DNA from: Candidatus Colivicinus equi
GTDB taxonomy: Bacteria; Bacillota_I; Bacilli_A; Erysipelotrichales; Erysipelotrichaceae
Length of the DNA stretch: 40,556 bases
Assembly (NCBI GenBank): GCA_018064825.1
Contig: JAGHUL010000069.1
Span: 1-40,556, forward strand
Direction: 5' to 3'
Shown here: in pieces, positions 1 through 9,519 of the stretch
How positions within the stretch are numbered: position 1 is the first letter of the stretch
How the letters are laid out: each line of letters starts with the position of its first letter
The notes under the pieces: model-generated
Seen by the model: the letters and a program-made list of their open reading frames with translations, nothing else
Told to the model about the DNA's origin: nothing
Databases searched by the model: none
Program-made: the position numbers and the translations under genes

Positions 1-31
1 TGTTGTAATTTGTGTAATACAAATGTCATAC

Positions 32-53
32 AAAAAGGTCCGTTTAGGACCTT
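32..53 (-). terminator. Intrinsic terminator of the ribosomal operon
   Basis: On the minus strand a 7-bp stem (AAGGTCC / GGACCTT) with loop TAAAC runs straight into a T tract (TTTTTG). It lies 12 nt past the rplQ stop and is the first convincing terminator in the whole 14-kb minus-strand operon, so it is the likely end of that transcript. A weaker 6-bp hairpin (ATTTGT/ACAAAT) follows at about 9-25. Confidence 0.85.
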
Positions 54-64
54 AGTGTGTGTTA

Positions 65-421
65 CTATACTAATTCAATGATAGCCATTGGGGCAGCATC
101 ACCACGTCTAACATAAGTCTTAGTTACGCGAGTGTAACCACCATTTCTATCTTTATATTTAGGAGCAACTTCATCAAATAATACTTTAAGAGCACTCTTG
201 CCGTCTTTGCCTTCCATATCAGCCATTTCAGCAGCAGCTTGTCTTCTAGCATTTAAGTCACCTTTTTTACCTAATGTAATTAGATGATCAACTACTGTTC
301 TTAATTCTTTAGCTTTCATTTCAGTTGTTTCAATCTTGCCTTTTAGAATCAAGTCGGCAGCCATATTCTTAAGAAGGGCTACTCTATGTTCAGCTACACG
401 GCCTAATTTACGATTTTCCAT
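65..421 (-). CDS. rplQ: 50S ribosomal protein L17
   Basis: L17 is a large-subunit protein near the exit-tunnel opening. The 118-aa length and the N-terminus ([19 protein letters not shown]) match the family, followed by the conserved RxxAEMAD... [20 protein letters not shown] region. It follows rpoA by 12 nt, the standard end of the alpha operon in Firmicutes. The start has a GGAGG ribosome site just upstream. It is the last gene of the operon and is followed by a terminator. Confidence 0.97.
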   Translation of the reverse strand: MENRKLGRVAEHRVALLKNMAADLILKGKIETTEMKAKELRTVVDHLITLGKKGDLNARRQAAAEMADMEGKDGKSALKVLFDEVAPKYKDRNGGYTRVTKTYVRRGDAAPMAIIELV

Positions 422-433
422 TTTCTATCCTCC

Positions 434-1393
434 TTAATCTTCGTGCTTGAATGATAAGTTAAGTTCTTGTAATTTTTCTTTAACTTCTTTTAAAGACTTC
501 TTACCAAGATTTCTTACTCTTGTCATTTCTTCTTCTGTCTTTTGCGTTAATTCTTCTACTGTTGCGATACCAGCTCTCTTTAGACAGTTGTATGATCTTA
601 CAGTTAAATCTAAGTCATCAATAGACATATTTACTTTGCCAGAATTAGCATCAGAAACATTATCTTTCATAACTGATTCCATTTCACATACAGCATTATC
701 AACTTCTGTTAATAACTCTAAATGAGAAACTAAGATCTTAGCAGCTAAAGCAATAGACTCACTAGGATTAATTGAACCATCAGTCCAAACTTCAACTGTT
801 AGTTCATCATATTTTGCAGAATGTCCAACACGTGTTGGTTCTACAGAATAGTTAGCTTTAACTACAGGAGTGTAGATTGCATCAGTATAGATTGTACCGA
901 TACCTTGAGATGAACCTTGATATATTAACTTATTTTCTTCAGAAGATACATAACCTCTTCCTTTACGAGCCATAAGTTCCATATCTAGAACACCGCCCTT
1001 ATCTAGATGAGCGATTTCAAGTTCAGGATTTAATACTTCAACACCAGCAGGAAGCACGATGTCACCAGCAGTAACTGTGCATGGTCCTTTAGCATTGATT
1101 CTTAATGTATGAGTTTCATCATCAGTGATATCTAAAATTAAGTTTTTAATATTTAATACGATTAATGTAACGTCTTCTCTAACGCCTTTGATTGATGAGA
1201 ATTCATGGAATACTCCATCAACCTTGATAGAATATACTGCACCACCTGGTAGTGATGAAATCAATGTTCTTCTTAAAGCGTTTCCTAATGTTGTACCAAA
1301 TCCTCTTTCTAGAGGTGAAATGACAAACTTGCCATAGTTTTCTGATTCAACATATTCACTAATTTTGAATTTAGGACGTTCAAATTTTTGCAT
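434..1393 (-). CDS. rpoA: RNA polymerase subunit alpha
   Basis: Alpha nucleates RNA polymerase assembly (alpha dimer, then beta and beta'). The protein is 319 aa. The N-terminal dimerisation/assembly domain occupies about 1-230 and includes the conserved stretch FVISPLERGFGTTLGNALRR near residues 23-42. A flexible linker (about 231-250, rich in acidic and Asn/Ser residues) precedes the C-terminal DNA- and activator-binding domain with its helix-hairpin-helix (YNCLKRAGIATVEEL ... RNLGKKSLKEVKEKL). It lies between rpsK and rplQ, as in other Firmicutes, so alpha is made together with ribosomal proteins. Nothing is missing. Confidence 0.98.
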   Translation of the reverse strand: MQKFERPKFKISEYVESENYGKFVISPLERGFGTTLGNALRRTLISSLPGGAVYSIKVDGVFHEFSSIKGVREDVTLIVLNIKNLILDITDDETHTLRINAKGPCTVTAGDIVLPAGVEVLNPELEIAHLDKGGVLDMELMARKGRGYVSSEENKLIYQGSSQGIGTIYTDAIYTPVVKANYSVEPTRVGHSAKYDELTVEVWTDGSINPSESIALAAKILVSHLELLTEVDNAVCEMESVMKDNVSDANSGKVNMSIDDLDLTVRSYNCLKRAGIATVEELTQKTEEEMTRVRNLGKKSLKEVKEKLQELNLSFKHED

Positions 1394-1413
1394 TATGTTT
1401 CCTCCTTTATCTA

Positions 1414-1806
1414 TTAACCTCTAGGCTTCTTTGGTGGACGGCAACCATTATGTGGAATAGGTGTTACATCGTTGATTGCTGTGATTTCTAGACCAGCAGA
1501 AGCCAATGCTCTAACAGCAGCCTCTCTACCAGGTCCAGGTCCCTTAACGTTTACTTCTACTTTTTTCATGCCATGATCCATAGCAGTCTTTCCTGCAGCT
1601 TCAGAAACAAGTTGAGCAGCATATGGAGTAGACTTACGAGAACCTTTATAGCCTAATGCACCAGCACTAGACCATGCAACAACGTTACCAGCTTCATCAG
1701 CGATTGATACGATTGTATTGTTGAATGTTGAATGGATATGAGCAATACCCGTAGCAATATTCTTCTTAACACGTTTCTTACGTGTAACTTTTGCTTTTTG
1801 TGCCAT
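1414..1806 (-). CDS. rpsK: 30S ribosomal protein S11
   Basis: S11 is a platform protein of the small subunit, next to the mRNA exit. It is 130 aa with a basic N-tail ([13 protein letters not shown]), the core [13 protein letters not shown], and the conserved C-terminal [17 protein letters not shown]. It sits between rpsM (11 nt gap) and rpoA. An AGGAGG ribosome site precedes the ATG. Confidence 0.98.
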   Translation of the reverse strand: MAQKAKVTRKKRVKKNIATGIAHIHSTFNNTIVSIADEAGNVVAWSSAGALGYKGSRKSTPYAAQLVSEAAGKTAMDHGMKKVEVNVKGPGPGREAAVRALASAGLEITAINDVTPIPHNGCRPPKKPRG

Positions 1807-1817
1807 GTTTATCCTCC

Positions 1818-2183
1818 TTACTTCTTCTTATTAGCTACAGTACGACGAGGTCCTTTACGTGTACGAGCGTTAGTCTTAGTTCTTTGACCTCTTACAGGTA
1901 AACCCTTTCTATGTCTAATACCACGGTAGCAACCAACTTCCATTAATCTCTTAATGTTAAGTTGAGTTTCTCTTCTAAGGTCACCCTCTAATTTGTAACT
2001 ATCTAAAGCTTTACGGATTGCGTTAACTTGTTCATCAGTTAAATCTTTAACACGAACATCTTCGCTAATGCCACATTCAGCTAAAACTTTCTTAGCTGTT
2101 GAAAGGCCTACACCATAGATATAAGTTAAAGATACTGCAACGCACTTATTATTTGGAATATCAACTCCAGCTATACGAGCCAT
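1818..2183 (-). CDS. rpsM: 30S ribosomal protein S13
   Basis: S13 is a head protein that makes the subunit bridges to L5 and touches P-site tRNA. The 121-aa product begins [13 protein letters not shown], carries the helix-two-turn-helix segment ([15 protein letters not shown]) and ends in the basic tail [21 protein letters not shown]. The order rpmJ-rpsM-rpsK-rpoA is the canonical alpha operon. GGGAGGAAAG precedes the start. Confidence 0.98.
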   Translation of the reverse strand: MARIAGVDIPNNKCVAVSLTYIYGVGLSTAKKVLAECGISEDVRVKDLTDEQVNAIRKALDSYKLEGDLRRETQLNIKRLMEVGCYRGIRHRKGLPVRGQRTKTNARTRKGPRRTVANKKK

Positions 2184-2203
2184 TTAATCTCTTTCCTCCC
2201 TTA

Positions 2204-2317
2204 TTAACCTTGTCTTTGTTTGTGTTTAGGGTTTTCACAAATAACCATAACGCGACCTTTACGTTTAATAACACGACATTTATCGCACATTGGTTTTACA
2301 GATGGTCTTACTTTCAT
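2204..2317 (-). CDS. rpmJ: 50S ribosomal protein L36 (zinc-binding form)
   Basis: A 37-aa frame begins [18 protein letters not shown] and ends NPKHKQRQG. It has the C-X2-C-X12-C-X4-H zinc ligands of the C+ type of L36, which binds 23S rRNA in the large subunit. It lies in the 149-nt gap between infA and rpsM, exactly where L36 is expected. AGGAGG stands 6 nt before the ATG. The retained cysteines mean it is the zinc-dependent form. Confidence 0.97.
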   Translation of the reverse strand: MKVRPSVKPMCDKCRVIKRKGRVMVICENPKHKQRQG

Positions 2318-2332
2318 GTTTTCCCTCCTAGA

Positions 2333-2551
2333 CTATTTATGTCTAAATGTAATACGCCCACGTGTTAAATCGTAAGGAGAAATTTCTACTGTCACTTTAT
2401 CACCTGGTAAAATGCGGATGTAATGCATGCGGATTTTACCAGAAACGTGAGCCAGGATCTCGTGACCATTTTCTAATTTCACCTTGAATTGGGCATTTGG
2501 TAATGTATCAATTACTTCGCCCTCGATTTCGATGACATCTTGTTTTGCCAA
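2333..2551 (-). CDS. infA: Translation initiation factor IF-1
   Basis: IF-1 occupies the ribosomal A site during initiation. The 72-aa protein is a single OB fold ([19 protein letters not shown] ... [18 protein letters not shown]), the exact usual length. It lies between map (3-nt gap) and rpmJ. A GGAGG site overlaps the end of map, so translation is probably coupled. Confidence 0.98.
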   Translation of the reverse strand: MAKQDVIEIEGEVIDTLPNAQFKVKLENGHEILAHVSGKIRMHYIRILPGDKVTVEISPYDLTRGRITFRHK

Positions 2552-2554
2552 AAA

Positions 2555-3307
2555 TTAATCCTCCTTAGTTAGTATTCTATAACCGTCATCAGTTATAGCA
2601 ATTGTGTGTTCATAATGTGCTGCCCATGAATGGTCTACAGATTTAACACCCCAATCATCATCTAGTGTATAACAATGAGGCTTCCCCATAAATACCATTG
2701 GTTCAATAGCGATGCACATTCCTTTTTTAAGAACCTCTAATGTTCCTGCTTTTCCAACGTTAGGAACATATGGATCTTCATGAACACTTCTACCAATACC
2801 ATGACCTGTATATTCTATTGGTAATGAATATCCATGAGCTTCAACATAAGTTTGAATCGCATGAGATATATCACCAATATGATTACCAGGTTTTACTTGT
2901 TCAAGACCTTTATATAATGATTCTTCTGTAACTTTTAGTAAGTCAAGTACTTTTTCATCTTTTACTTCACCAACTGTATAGCTCCACGCGGAATCACCGT
3001 GATAGCCTTTATAACAAGCACCAACATCAACTGATATAATGTCACCTTCCTTTAAGATCGTATGATCAGGAATTCCATGCACAAGCATATCATTAATTGA
3101 TGTACATACTGCGCATGGAAATCCTTGATAATTCTTGAAAGAAGGAGTTGCACCATTCTCTAGAATAACTTCCTCAGCAATCTTGTTTATTTCTAGAGTA
3201 GAGATGCCTGGTTTGATAATTTCTAACATCTTCTTATGAACTCGAGCGACAATTGCGCCAGCTTGAGCCATTAGTTCTATCTCTCTTTGAGATTTAATCG
3301 AAATCAT
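2555..3307 (-). CDS. map: Methionine aminopeptidase, type I
   Basis: This enzyme removes the initiator Met from nascent cytosolic proteins. At 250 aa it is a bare type Ia pita-bread fold with no N-terminal zinc extension. The dinuclear metal ligands are visible at D94, D105, H169, E202 and E233, and the substrate-contacting His at H77 (MLVHGIP). Its ATG overlaps the adk stop by four bases (ATGA), so it is translationally coupled. The order secY-adk-map-infA is the classic Firmicutes arrangement. Confidence 0.97.
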   Translation of the reverse strand: MISIKSQREIELMAQAGAIVARVHKKMLEIIKPGISTLEINKIAEEVILENGATPSFKNYQGFPCAVCTSINDMLVHGIPDHTILKEGDIISVDVGACYKGYHGDSAWSYTVGEVKDEKVLDLLKVTEESLYKGLEQVKPGNHIGDISHAIQTYVEAHGYSLPIEYTGHGIGRSVHEDPYVPNVGKAGTLEVLKKGMCIAIEPMVFMGKPHCYTLDDDWGVKSVDHSWAAHYEHTIAITDDGYRILTKED

Positions 3308-3954
3308 TTTAAACCTTCTAAGATAAGTTTAATATCATCATATACTTGATTAGATGCTCTATCCGCATCAATCTTCTTTACTAAACCCATCTTTTCGTAA
3401 TACTCAAGAACTGGTTGAGTATTACGATGATATTCTTCAAGTCTAACTGTTAGACTCTCCAAACTATCATCTTTTCTTGAAATTAACTTACTACCACATT
3501 TATCACATACATCTTCTACTTTAGAAGGCTTTGAATAAATGTTGTAGATTTCTGAGCATGTAGGACATAATCTTCTTCCCGTAATTCTCTTCTTTAATGA
3601 TTCATCATCAATATCTAATTCAAGAACTGCATCAATTTGAATGTGAAGTTCATCAAGAATACTTGATAAATCAATTGCTTGATCAATTGTACGAGGATAA
3701 CCATCAAATAAGAAACCTTTTTTAATATCATCCCTTGACAATCTTTCTACGATAATGTCGTGAATTATTGAATCAGGAACTAATTGGCCTTTATTCATAT
3801 ATTCACTAGCACGAATTCCTACAGGAGAGTTCTCCTTGATCGCAAGACGAAGCATATCACCTGTTGAAACATGAGCGATATCATAATCCTTTAATAGATC
3901 GTTTGATACTGTTCCTTTTCCTGAACCAGGAGCACCAATTATTAGAAGATTCAT
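3304..3954 (-). CDS. adk: Adenylate kinase
   Basis: It catalyses ATP + AMP to 2 ADP, setting the adenylate balance. The 216-aa protein has the P-loop GAPGSGKGT (residues 7-15), the AMP-binding TGDMLR (31-36) and FDGYPRT (83-89), and the long LID domain. The LID holds four cysteines at about 130, 133, 150 and 153 (CPTC ... CDKC), the structural zinc site typical of Gram-positive enzymes. It lies 7 nt after secY and overlaps map. Confidence 0.97.
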   Translation of the reverse strand: MNLLIIGAPGSGKGTVSNDLLKDYDIAHVSTGDMLRLAIKENSPVGIRASEYMNKGQLVPDSIIHDIIVERLSRDDIKKGFLFDGYPRTIDQAIDLSSILDELHIQIDAVLELDIDDESLKKRITGRRLCPTCSEIYNIYSKPSKVEDVCDKCGSKLISRKDDSLESLTVRLEEYHRNTQPVLEYYEKMGLVKKIDADRASNQVYDDIKLILEGLK

Positions 3955-3961
3955 TCTGACC

Positions 3962-5239
3962 TTACTTTCCTACAAAACCCTTGTAATGTTTTTGTGTTAA
4001 TTGACCTTTAAGTGCCTTGATAGTATCCATAGCTACACCAACAACGATGATAATACCTGTACCACCGACAGCTGCAGATTGAGGTAAACCTGTAATTGCA
4101 GAAACGACGTAAGGTAGTATTGCAATAAATGTCAATAACAACGCACCAAGAACTGTAATTCTATTTAATACTTTAGAAACATAGTTCTTAGTTTCTGTTC
4201 CTGGTCTAACACCAGGAATGTATTGTCCATTCTTATTCAAATCATCAGCCATCTTCTGAGGATCGATAGTTAGATTTGTATAGAAGAATGTGAACAAGAT
4301 AATTAATACTGCATAGAAGCACAAGAACCAAGGACTCTTGAAATCCGCAATCTTAGCTAACCATTGATATGCATCTTGGTTAATCCATGAAGCGATGATT
4401 TGAGGACCTTGAATAAGTGCTGATGCAAAGATAACTGGGATAACAGATGCTGAATTTATCTTTAATGGGATATGATTCAAATCACCTTTAGTCTTATTGA
4501 TTTGATGAGAAGAAGATTGTTGAATTGGAATTCTTCTTTCTGACATTTGCATCAATACAACTAGAACGATGATAGCAATATACATTACAGCATAAGCGAT
4601 GAAACCACCAATACCTAAACCATTAGTAGCATTTTCGCCTAAGAATGCATTGTATACTGTTCTCCAGTTATTTGGCATATCAGCAACGATACCTGCAAAG
4701 ATAATCATTGAAGTACCATTACCGATACCCTTTGTTGTAATTTGGTCTGCTAACCACAATAAGAACATTGTACCAGCAGTGAAGATTACAGCAATATATA
4801 AGTAGCTTAATGCAGTTGGATTTTCTACGATGCCATATTGATCAGAGAACAATTTAACAATGAAGAAACCTTGAATTAAGCCCATCGCAACACCTAAGTA
4901 TCTAGTGATGCGATCCATTTGTTGACGACCCTTCTTTCCTGATTTAGCCATTTCAGCTAGAGGAGGAATGATGTCCATCGCTAACAATTCAATAATAATT
5001 GAAGCAGTGATATATGGACCAACACCAAGTGAGAAGATTGACATTTGTTCCAAAGAACCACCACCCATTAGGTTCATCATACCAAGAATTGATGTAGCAC
5101 TTAATTTAAATACTGTATCATTGATTCCTGGAACGGTAATTGCAGAACCTAAACGATAGATAAATAATATTCCAAGAGTGAAGAATATTTTCTTTCTAAT
5201 ATCTTTGTTTTTGAAGAAATCTATAAATGTTTTTAACAT
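3962..5239 (-). CDS. secY: Preprotein translocase subunit SecY
   Basis: SecY is the protein-conducting channel of the Sec system in the cytoplasmic membrane. It has 425 residues and ten predicted membrane spans. The plug/TM2 region has GPYITASIIIELL, and the cytoplasmic loop C5 carries the conserved GIRPGT-like motif as GVRPGTET. It begins 1 nt inside the end of rplO. Its partner SecG is encoded at 15024-15242; SecE is outside the window. Confidence 0.98.
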   Translation of the reverse strand: MLKTFIDFFKNKDIRKKIFFTLGILFIYRLGSAITVPGINDTVFKLSATSILGMMNLMGGGSLEQMSIFSLGVGPYITASIIIELLAMDIIPPLAEMAKSGKKGRQQMDRITRYLGVAMGLIQGFFIVKLFSDQYGIVENPTALSYLYIAVIFTAGTMFLLWLADQITTKGIGNGTSMIIFAGIVADMPNNWRTVYNAFLGENATNGLGIGGFIAYAVMYIAIIVLVVLMQMSERRIPIQQSSSHQINKTKGDLNHIPLKINSASVIPVIFASALIQGPQIIASWINQDAYQWLAKIADFKSPWFLCFYAVLIILFTFFYTNLTIDPQKMADDLNKNGQYIPGVRPGTETKNYVSKVLNRITVLGALLLTFIAILPYVVSAITGLPQSAAVGGTGIIIVVGVAMDTIKALKGQLTQKHYKGFVGK

Positions 5240-5679
5240 TAGATTACCTCTACTTTTCCGCCTGCCTTTTCAATTGCTGCTTTAGCGCTTTGCGAAATCT
5301 TATGGCAAGTAACGTTGATAGTTTTTTCTAGTTTACCATTGCCTAAAACTTTAATACCATCTAATTGTTTTTTAACAATGCCAGCTTCCTTTAATAATTC
5401 AGGAGTAACATTTGCGCCTTCTTCAAATTTGTTTAAATCACAAAGATTAATTACAGCGTATTCAACACGGTTTACATTAGAGAAACCTCTCTTAGGAATA
5501 CGTTTGTACAAAGGTGTTTGACCGCCTTCAAATCCGATAGCAACACCGCCACCAGATCTAGCGTTTTGACCCTTATGACCTTTACCTGCTGTCTTACCTT
5601 GACCAGATCCTTGGCCTCTACCTAGACGCTTAGTAACGTGTCTAGCGCCTTCGTTATATTTTAATTCGTTTAATTTCAT
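5239..5679 (-). CDS. rplO: 50S ribosomal protein L15
   Basis: L15 is an early-assembly protein of the large subunit. The 146-aa product has the glycine-rich basic N-terminal tail ([19 protein letters not shown]) and the globular C-terminal domain ending [13 protein letters not shown]. It follows rpsE by only 9 nt. The usual intervening rpmD (L30) is not there. The stop overlaps the secY start by one base. Confidence 0.97.
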   Translation of the reverse strand: MKLNELKYNEGARHVTKRLGRGQGSGQGKTAGKGHKGQNARSGGGVAIGFEGGQTPLYKRIPKRGFSNVNRVEYAVINLCDLNKFEEGANVTPELLKEAGIVKKQLDGIKVLGNGKLEKTINVTCHKISQSAKAAIEKAGGKVEVI

Positions 5680-5688
5680 ATAGGCCTC

Positions 5689-6237
5689 CTATCTAACTTC
5701 CTCAACCTTAATGCCACGAAGTTTAGCTACTGAATTAACAGTCTTTAATTCAGTTAAAGCTTTCATAGTAGCATGTACTTGGTTGATAGGTGTACGTGAA
5801 CCAACGCATTTAGAAATGACATCAGTTGCACCAGCAAGTTCTAGAATAGCACGAACAACGCCACCAGCAACAATACCAGTACCTTGAGCAGCAGGTCTTA
5901 ATACGATTTGACCAGCACCATAGTTACCTACAGTTGCATGTGGGATAGTTCTATAACCATCTACTAGTGGAATTCTTGCAACATTTTTCTTAGCTGTTTC
6001 AGAAGCTTTTCTTATAGCATCAGGAACTTCGTTAGCTTTACCAATACCATAGCCAACTCTACCCTTCTTATCGCCAACTACTACGATGGCAGCAAATCTC
6101 ATTTTACGACCACCTTTAACAGTCTTTGAAATACGGTTGATTTGAACTACTCTTTCTTCGAATTCTTTAACTTCTTTGTTAAATTTCTTATTGAAAGGTT
6201 TTCTTTCTCTCTTGTTGTCTTTATTAGTATTTTCCAT
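5689..6237 (-). CDS. rpsE: 30S ribosomal protein S5
   Basis: S5 contributes to decoding accuracy and to the mRNA entry helicase. It is 182 aa with the double-stranded-RNA-binding N-domain ([19 protein letters not shown]), the [19 protein letters not shown] motif and the C-terminal alpha/beta domain ending LRGIKVEEV. The Asn/Lys-rich N-terminal tail of about 25 residues is longer than in Bacillus (from memory). Confidence 0.97.
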   Translation of the reverse strand: MENTNKDNKRERKPFNKKFNKEVKEFEERVVQINRISKTVKGGRKMRFAAIVVVGDKKGRVGYGIGKANEVPDAIRKASETAKKNVARIPLVDGYRTIPHATVGNYGAGQIVLRPAAQGTGIVAGGVVRAILELAGATDVISKCVGSRTPINQVHATMKALTELKTVNSVAKLRGIKVEEVR

Positions 6238-6248
6238 CGAATTTCTCC

Positions 6249-6605
6249 TTAGAAGTTAAGGCCAGCTTCTCTAGCTGCCTCAGCTAATGCTTGAACACGT
6301 CCGTGATAAATGTAACCACCACGATCGAATACAACATTTTCAATTCCCTTTGCTTGAGCTCTCTTAGCTAATTCAGTACCAACTTGTTTAGCAGCTTCCA
6401 CATTGCTACCAATTTCAAGTTTTAATTCTACTGATGAACATGATACTAATGTTGCACCTTTAGTATCATCAATAATTTGTGCATGAATATGTGCGTTTGA
6501 ACGGAATACGCTTAAACGTGGGCAAGATTCAGTACCGACAACTTTGTTTCTAATACGTTCATGACGTCTTTGACGTTCTTTATTTTTATCATTTTTAGAA
6601 TACAT
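6249..6605 (-). CDS. rplR: 50S ribosomal protein L18
   Basis: L18 binds 5S rRNA in the central protuberance together with L5. It has 118 aa. The arginine-rich N-terminal arm ([14 protein letters not shown]) is followed by [18 protein letters not shown] and the C-terminal [24 protein letters not shown] signature. It lies between rplF and rpsE. Confidence 0.98.
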   Translation of the reverse strand: MYSKNDKNKERQRRHERIRNKVVGTESCPRLSVFRSNAHIHAQIIDDTKGATLVSCSSVELKLEIGSNVEAAKQVGTELAKRAQAKGIENVVFDRGGYIYHGRVQALAEAAREAGLNF

Positions 6606-6626
6606 ATCTTTACTCCTTTCCCACTA

Positions 6627-7175
6627 TTAAGCACCAGCAGCAGCCGTCTTACCTTCTTTACGACGGATGACTTCGCCTTTGTATCTAATACCTTTGCCTT
6701 TGTAAGGTTCTGGTTTACGGAATCCTCTAATAACAGAAGAAACTTCACCAACTCTTTGTTTATCAATTCCAGAAATTACGATAGTTGCAGGATTAGGAAC
6801 TTCACAAGTGATTCCTTCTTCAATTTCGTAATTAATATCATGTGAATAACCAAGTGTTAATACTAAAGTTTTTCCATTAAGAGCAGCTTTGTAACCAATA
6901 CCTTCAATCTCTAATGTTTTGCTGAAGCCTTGAGTTACACCAACGATCATATTGTTGATTAATGCTCTAGTTGTTCCGTGTAATTGTTTTGTGTGTTTTT
7001 CTTCATTTGCTCTTGCACACTTAACTGAACCATCTTCTATTTCAATAGAAACTAGTCCGCTGAATTGACGTGTTAAAGTTCCCTTAGGACCTTTTACAGT
7101 CACCTCATTCTTGTCAGATACGTTAATTTCGCATCCTTCAGGAATGGTAATCGTTTTATTCCCGATACGTGACAT
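6627..7175 (-). CDS. rplF: 50S ribosomal protein L6
   Basis: L6 lies near the sarcin-ricin loop and the factor-binding site. The 182-aa protein has the two-fold repeated L6 domain and the signature PEPYKGKGIRYKGEVIRRKEGK near the C-terminus. It follows rpsH by 18 nt with a good ribosome site (AAGGAG). Confidence 0.98.
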   Translation of the reverse strand: MSRIGNKTITIPEGCEINVSDKNEVTVKGPKGTLTRQFSGLVSIEIEDGSVKCARANEEKHTKQLHGTTRALINNMIVGVTQGFSKTLEIEGIGYKAALNGKTLVLTLGYSHDINYEIEEGITCEVPNPATIVISGIDKQRVGEVSSVIRGFRKPEPYKGKGIRYKGEVIRRKEGKTAAAGA

Positions 7176-7193
7176 TTTATTCTCCTTTAATTA

Positions 7194-7598
7194 TTACCAT
7201 ACATAGGCAACAACTTCGCCACCAAGATTGTTCTTACGAGCATCTCTGTCAGTCATTAAACCTTTTGATGTAGATATGATTGCGATACCTAAACCATTTA
7301 ATACTCTAGGAACTTCATTGTTTCTAGCATAAACTCTTAAACCTGGTTTAGAAATTCTCTTTAATCCAGTGATAACTTTTTCACCATCTGGACCATATTT
7401 TAATTCAACAGTGATTGCCTTTTCTTTGGCTGTTTCACCTTCAACCTTATAGTCGCAGATGAAACCTTCTTGTTTAAGGATACGGGCAATTTCAACTTTC
7501 ATTTTACTTGCAGGGATTACTACAGTTTCATGACCAGCACCTAAGCCGTTTCTGATTCTAGTAAGCATATCCGCAATTGGATCTGTAACATTCATCAT
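7194..7598 (-). CDS. rpsH: 30S ribosomal protein S8
   Basis: S8 binds the central domain of 16S rRNA and in many bacteria represses its own operon. I take the start at 7598 ([18 protein letters not shown], 134 aa) because AAGGAGG (7607-7613) lies 8 nt upstream. A TTG at 7619 in the same frame would put the ribosome site inside the gene. Between that site and the start is an out-of-frame ATG (7601-7603) that reads ATG CAA TGA and stops beside the real ATG. The end, [26 protein letters not shown], is typical S8. Confidence 0.95.
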   Translation of the reverse strand: MMNVTDPIADMLTRIRNGLGAGHETVVIPASKMKVEIARILKQEGFICDYKVEGETAKEKAITVELKYGPDGEKVITGLKRISKPGLRVYARNNEVPRVLNGLGIAIISTSKGLMTDRDARKNNLGGEVVAYVW

Positions 7599-7612
7599 TG
7601 CATTGTCCTCCT

Positions 7613-7798
7613 TTACCAACTAGCCTTCTTAACACCAGGGATTTGGCCTTTATAAGCTAACTCTCTGAAACAGATTCGGCATAGTTTATATTTTCTTAAT
7701 ACAGAATGTGGTCTACCACATCTTTCACATCTTGTGTAAGCTCTTGTAGAGAACTTAGCTGGACGATGTGCTTTAACTTTCATTGATGTCTTTGCCAT
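7613..7798 (-). CDS. rpsN: 30S ribosomal protein S14, type Z (zinc-binding)
   Basis: A 61-aa S14 with the four zinc cysteines (CERCGRPH ... [22 protein letters not shown]). This short C+ form is the standard Gram-positive spc-operon S14, a late-assembly head protein. It lies between rplE and rpsH, and its stop overlaps the rpsH ribosome-binding site, so the two are probably coupled. Confidence 0.97.
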   Translation of the reverse strand: MAKTSMKVKAHRPAKFSTRAYTRCERCGRPHSVLRKYKLCRICFRELAYKGQIPGVKKASW

Positions 7799-7812
7799 AA
7801 GTTCTCCTTTCC

Positions 7813-8352
7813 TTACTTAGCAAATGGCATGCCAAGTTGTAATAATAATTCCTTAGCTTCCTCATTTGTCTTAGCTGTAGTTACGATAACGATATCCATA
7901 CCACGAACTTTGCTTACCTTATCATATTGGATTTCTGGGAAGATAATTTGTTCCTTAACACCCAATGTATAGTTTCCTCTTCCGTCAAATGCAGTAGTTG
8001 ATACACCACGGAAATCTCTAACTCTTGGTAAAGAGATAGAAACTAACTTATCTAAGAATTCATACATTCTTTCGCCTCTAAGAGTAACTTTACAACCAAT
8101 AGCTGTACCTTCTCTTAGTTTGAAGTTTGCGATTGACTTCTTAGCTTTTGTGATAACTGGTTTTTGACCAGCGATTTGTGTTAATTCTGCAACTGCATCT
8201 TCAAGTTGTTTAGGTTCAGCAACTGCTTCACCAACACCGATATTTAATACGATCTTAGCAACTTTTGGAGCTTGCATTGAAGAAGAATAATTGAACTTCT
8301 TAATTAATGCAGGTTTAACTTCATTTAAATATTTTTCTTGTAAACGGTTCAT
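7813..8352 (-). CDS. rplE: 50S ribosomal protein L5
   Basis: L5 binds 5S rRNA and forms the bridge to S13. At 179 aa it has the conserved [15 protein letters not shown] and [17 protein letters not shown] segments and the C-terminal [18 protein letters not shown]. Its ATG shares one base with the rplX stop codon, so it is translationally coupled. Confidence 0.98.
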   Translation of the reverse strand: MNRLQEKYLNEVKPALIKKFNYSSSMQAPKVAKIVLNIGVGEAVAEPKQLEDAVAELTQIAGQKPVITKAKKSIANFKLREGTAIGCKVTLRGERMYEFLDKLVSISLPRVRDFRGVSTTAFDGRGNYTLGVKEQIIFPEIQYDKVSKVRGMDIVIVTTAKTNEEAKELLLQLGMPFAK

Positions 8353-8672
8353 TATTTCTTATCCCCCTTTACAGCAGTACCAGACTTCTTAGTAATTCTA
8401 GTCTTTTTCTTGCCATCAACTTTGAAACCAACTCTTGAAGGTTTCTTAGCCTTTGCATCATATAACATAACGTTAGATGCATCGATAGGCATTTCCTTAT
8501 CAACGATTCCACCATCAGGATTAGCGTTAGAAGGTTTCATATGCTTCTTAGCAATTTTAACGCCTTCAACGATAACTTTATTTTCCTTAGGAAGAACAGC
8601 TTTAACTTCTGCAACAGTACCTTTGTCGGCACCTGCGATTACTTGAACTTTATCACCTTTTTTAATTTTCAT
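8352..8672 (-). CDS. rplX: 50S ribosomal protein L24
   Basis: L24 initiates large-subunit assembly and lies at the tunnel exit. It has 106 aa with an N-terminal KOW motif ([22 protein letters not shown]) and the usual [10 protein letters not shown] segment. The Lys-rich C-tail is typical. It lies between rplN and rplE. Confidence 0.97.
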   Translation of the reverse strand: MKIKKGDKVQVIAGADKGTVAEVKAVLPKENKVIVEGVKIAKKHMKPSNANPDGGIVDKEMPIDASNVMLYDAKAKKPSRVGFKVDGKKKTRITKKSGTAVKGDKK

Positions 8673-8682
8673 GAGGCACCTC

Positions 8683-9051
8683 CTATAGTACTTCTGGTGC
8701 TAAAGACACGATCTTCATATAGTCTTTATCACGAAGTTCTCTTGCAACTGGACCAAAGATACGAGTTCCTAATGGAGTGTTATCATCCTTGATAATAACA
8801 GCAGCATTATCATCGAACTTGATGAATGAACCGTTTTCTCTTCTGATTCCATATTTAGTTCTAACTACAACAGCCTTAACTACTTGGCCTTTCTTAGCAG
8901 CACCACCTGGTGTTGCATCTTTTACTGAACATACGACAACATCACCGATGCTAGCGTATTTTCTCTTTGAACCACCTAAGCAACGAATTACAAGTAATTC
9001 TTTAGCACCGGTGTTATCAGCAACTTTTAATCTAGTCTCATTACGTACCAT
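8683..9051 (-). CDS. rplN: 50S ribosomal protein L14
   Basis: L14 forms inter-subunit bridges and is the docking site of the silencing factor RsfS. The 122-aa length is exact for the family. The motif set [40 protein letters not shown] and FDDNAAVII is all present. It lies between rpsQ and rplX. Confidence 0.98.
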   Translation of the reverse strand: MVRNETRLKVADNTGAKELLVIRCLGGSKRKYASIGDVVVCSVKDATPGGAAKKGQVVKAVVVRTKYGIRRENGSFIKFDDNAAVIIKDDNTPLGTRIFGPVARELRDKDYMKIVSLAPEVL

Positions 9052-9061
9052 AACTTACCTC

Positions 9062-9325
9062 CTATAGAATTACTGCTTTTTCGATTACTTTAACTAAACG
9101 GAAATGTTTTTGAGCGCTTAGTTTTCTAGTTTCCATGATTTCAACAGTGTCGCCTACATGAGCTTCATTGTTTTCATCATGAGCTTTAAATTTTCTTGTG
9201 AATTTAGCTTGTTTCTTATATAAAGGATGAGCCTTCTTTTCTTCGATAGCAACAACGATTGTCTTATCCATCTTATCAGAAACAACTTTTCCAACTAATG
9301 TACGTCTATTTGTTGTTCTTTCCAT
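9062..9325 (-). CDS. rpsQ: 30S ribosomal protein S17
   Basis: S17 is a primary 16S-binding OB-fold protein. The 87-aa protein has [20 protein letters not shown] at the N-terminus and [20 protein letters not shown] in the core. It lies 3 nt after rpmC and 10 nt before rplN. Confidence 0.98.
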   Translation of the reverse strand: MERTTNRRTLVGKVVSDKMDKTIVVAIEEKKAHPLYKKQAKFTRKFKAHDENNEAHVGDTVEIMETRKLSAQKHFRLVKVIEKAVIL

Positions 9326-9328
9326 TTA

Positions 9329-9517
9329 TTAGCCCTCCTTTTCCTTTAATACTGTAAGTATTCTAGCAATTGATTTTTTGATTTCTCTAATACGCATTGG
9401 ATTTTCAATTGAGCCTGTAGCTCTTTGGAATCTAAGGTCGAATAGTTCGGCTTTTAATTCTTCTAAAGTCTTCTTTAATTCTTCAGTTGACTTATCTCTT
9501 ACTTCTTTAATGTTCAT
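9329..9517 (-). CDS. rpmC: 50S ribosomal protein L29
   Basis: L29 is a small two-helix protein at the tunnel exit, part of the docking platform for SRP and trigger factor. It has 62 aa: [20 protein letters not shown], then [20 protein letters not shown]. It lies between rplP (2-nt gap) and rpsQ. Confidence 0.97.
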   Translation of the reverse strand: MNIKEVRDKSTEELKKTLEELKAELFDLRFQRATGSIENPMRIREIKKSIARILTVLKEKEG

Positions 9518-9519
9518 AA

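Noticed and set aside
447-1337. Antisense open frames inside rpoA, and similar ones across the ribosomal genes and secY
   Set aside because: They have no ribosome sites, no promoter and no known similarity, and mirror the codon pattern of the strongly conserved genes on the other strand.
7601-7609. Out-of-frame mini-ORF ATG CAA TGA before rpsH
   Set aside because: It is only two codons long and lies inside the normal spacer between the ribosome site and the real start; AT-rich sequence makes such a triplet likely by chance.
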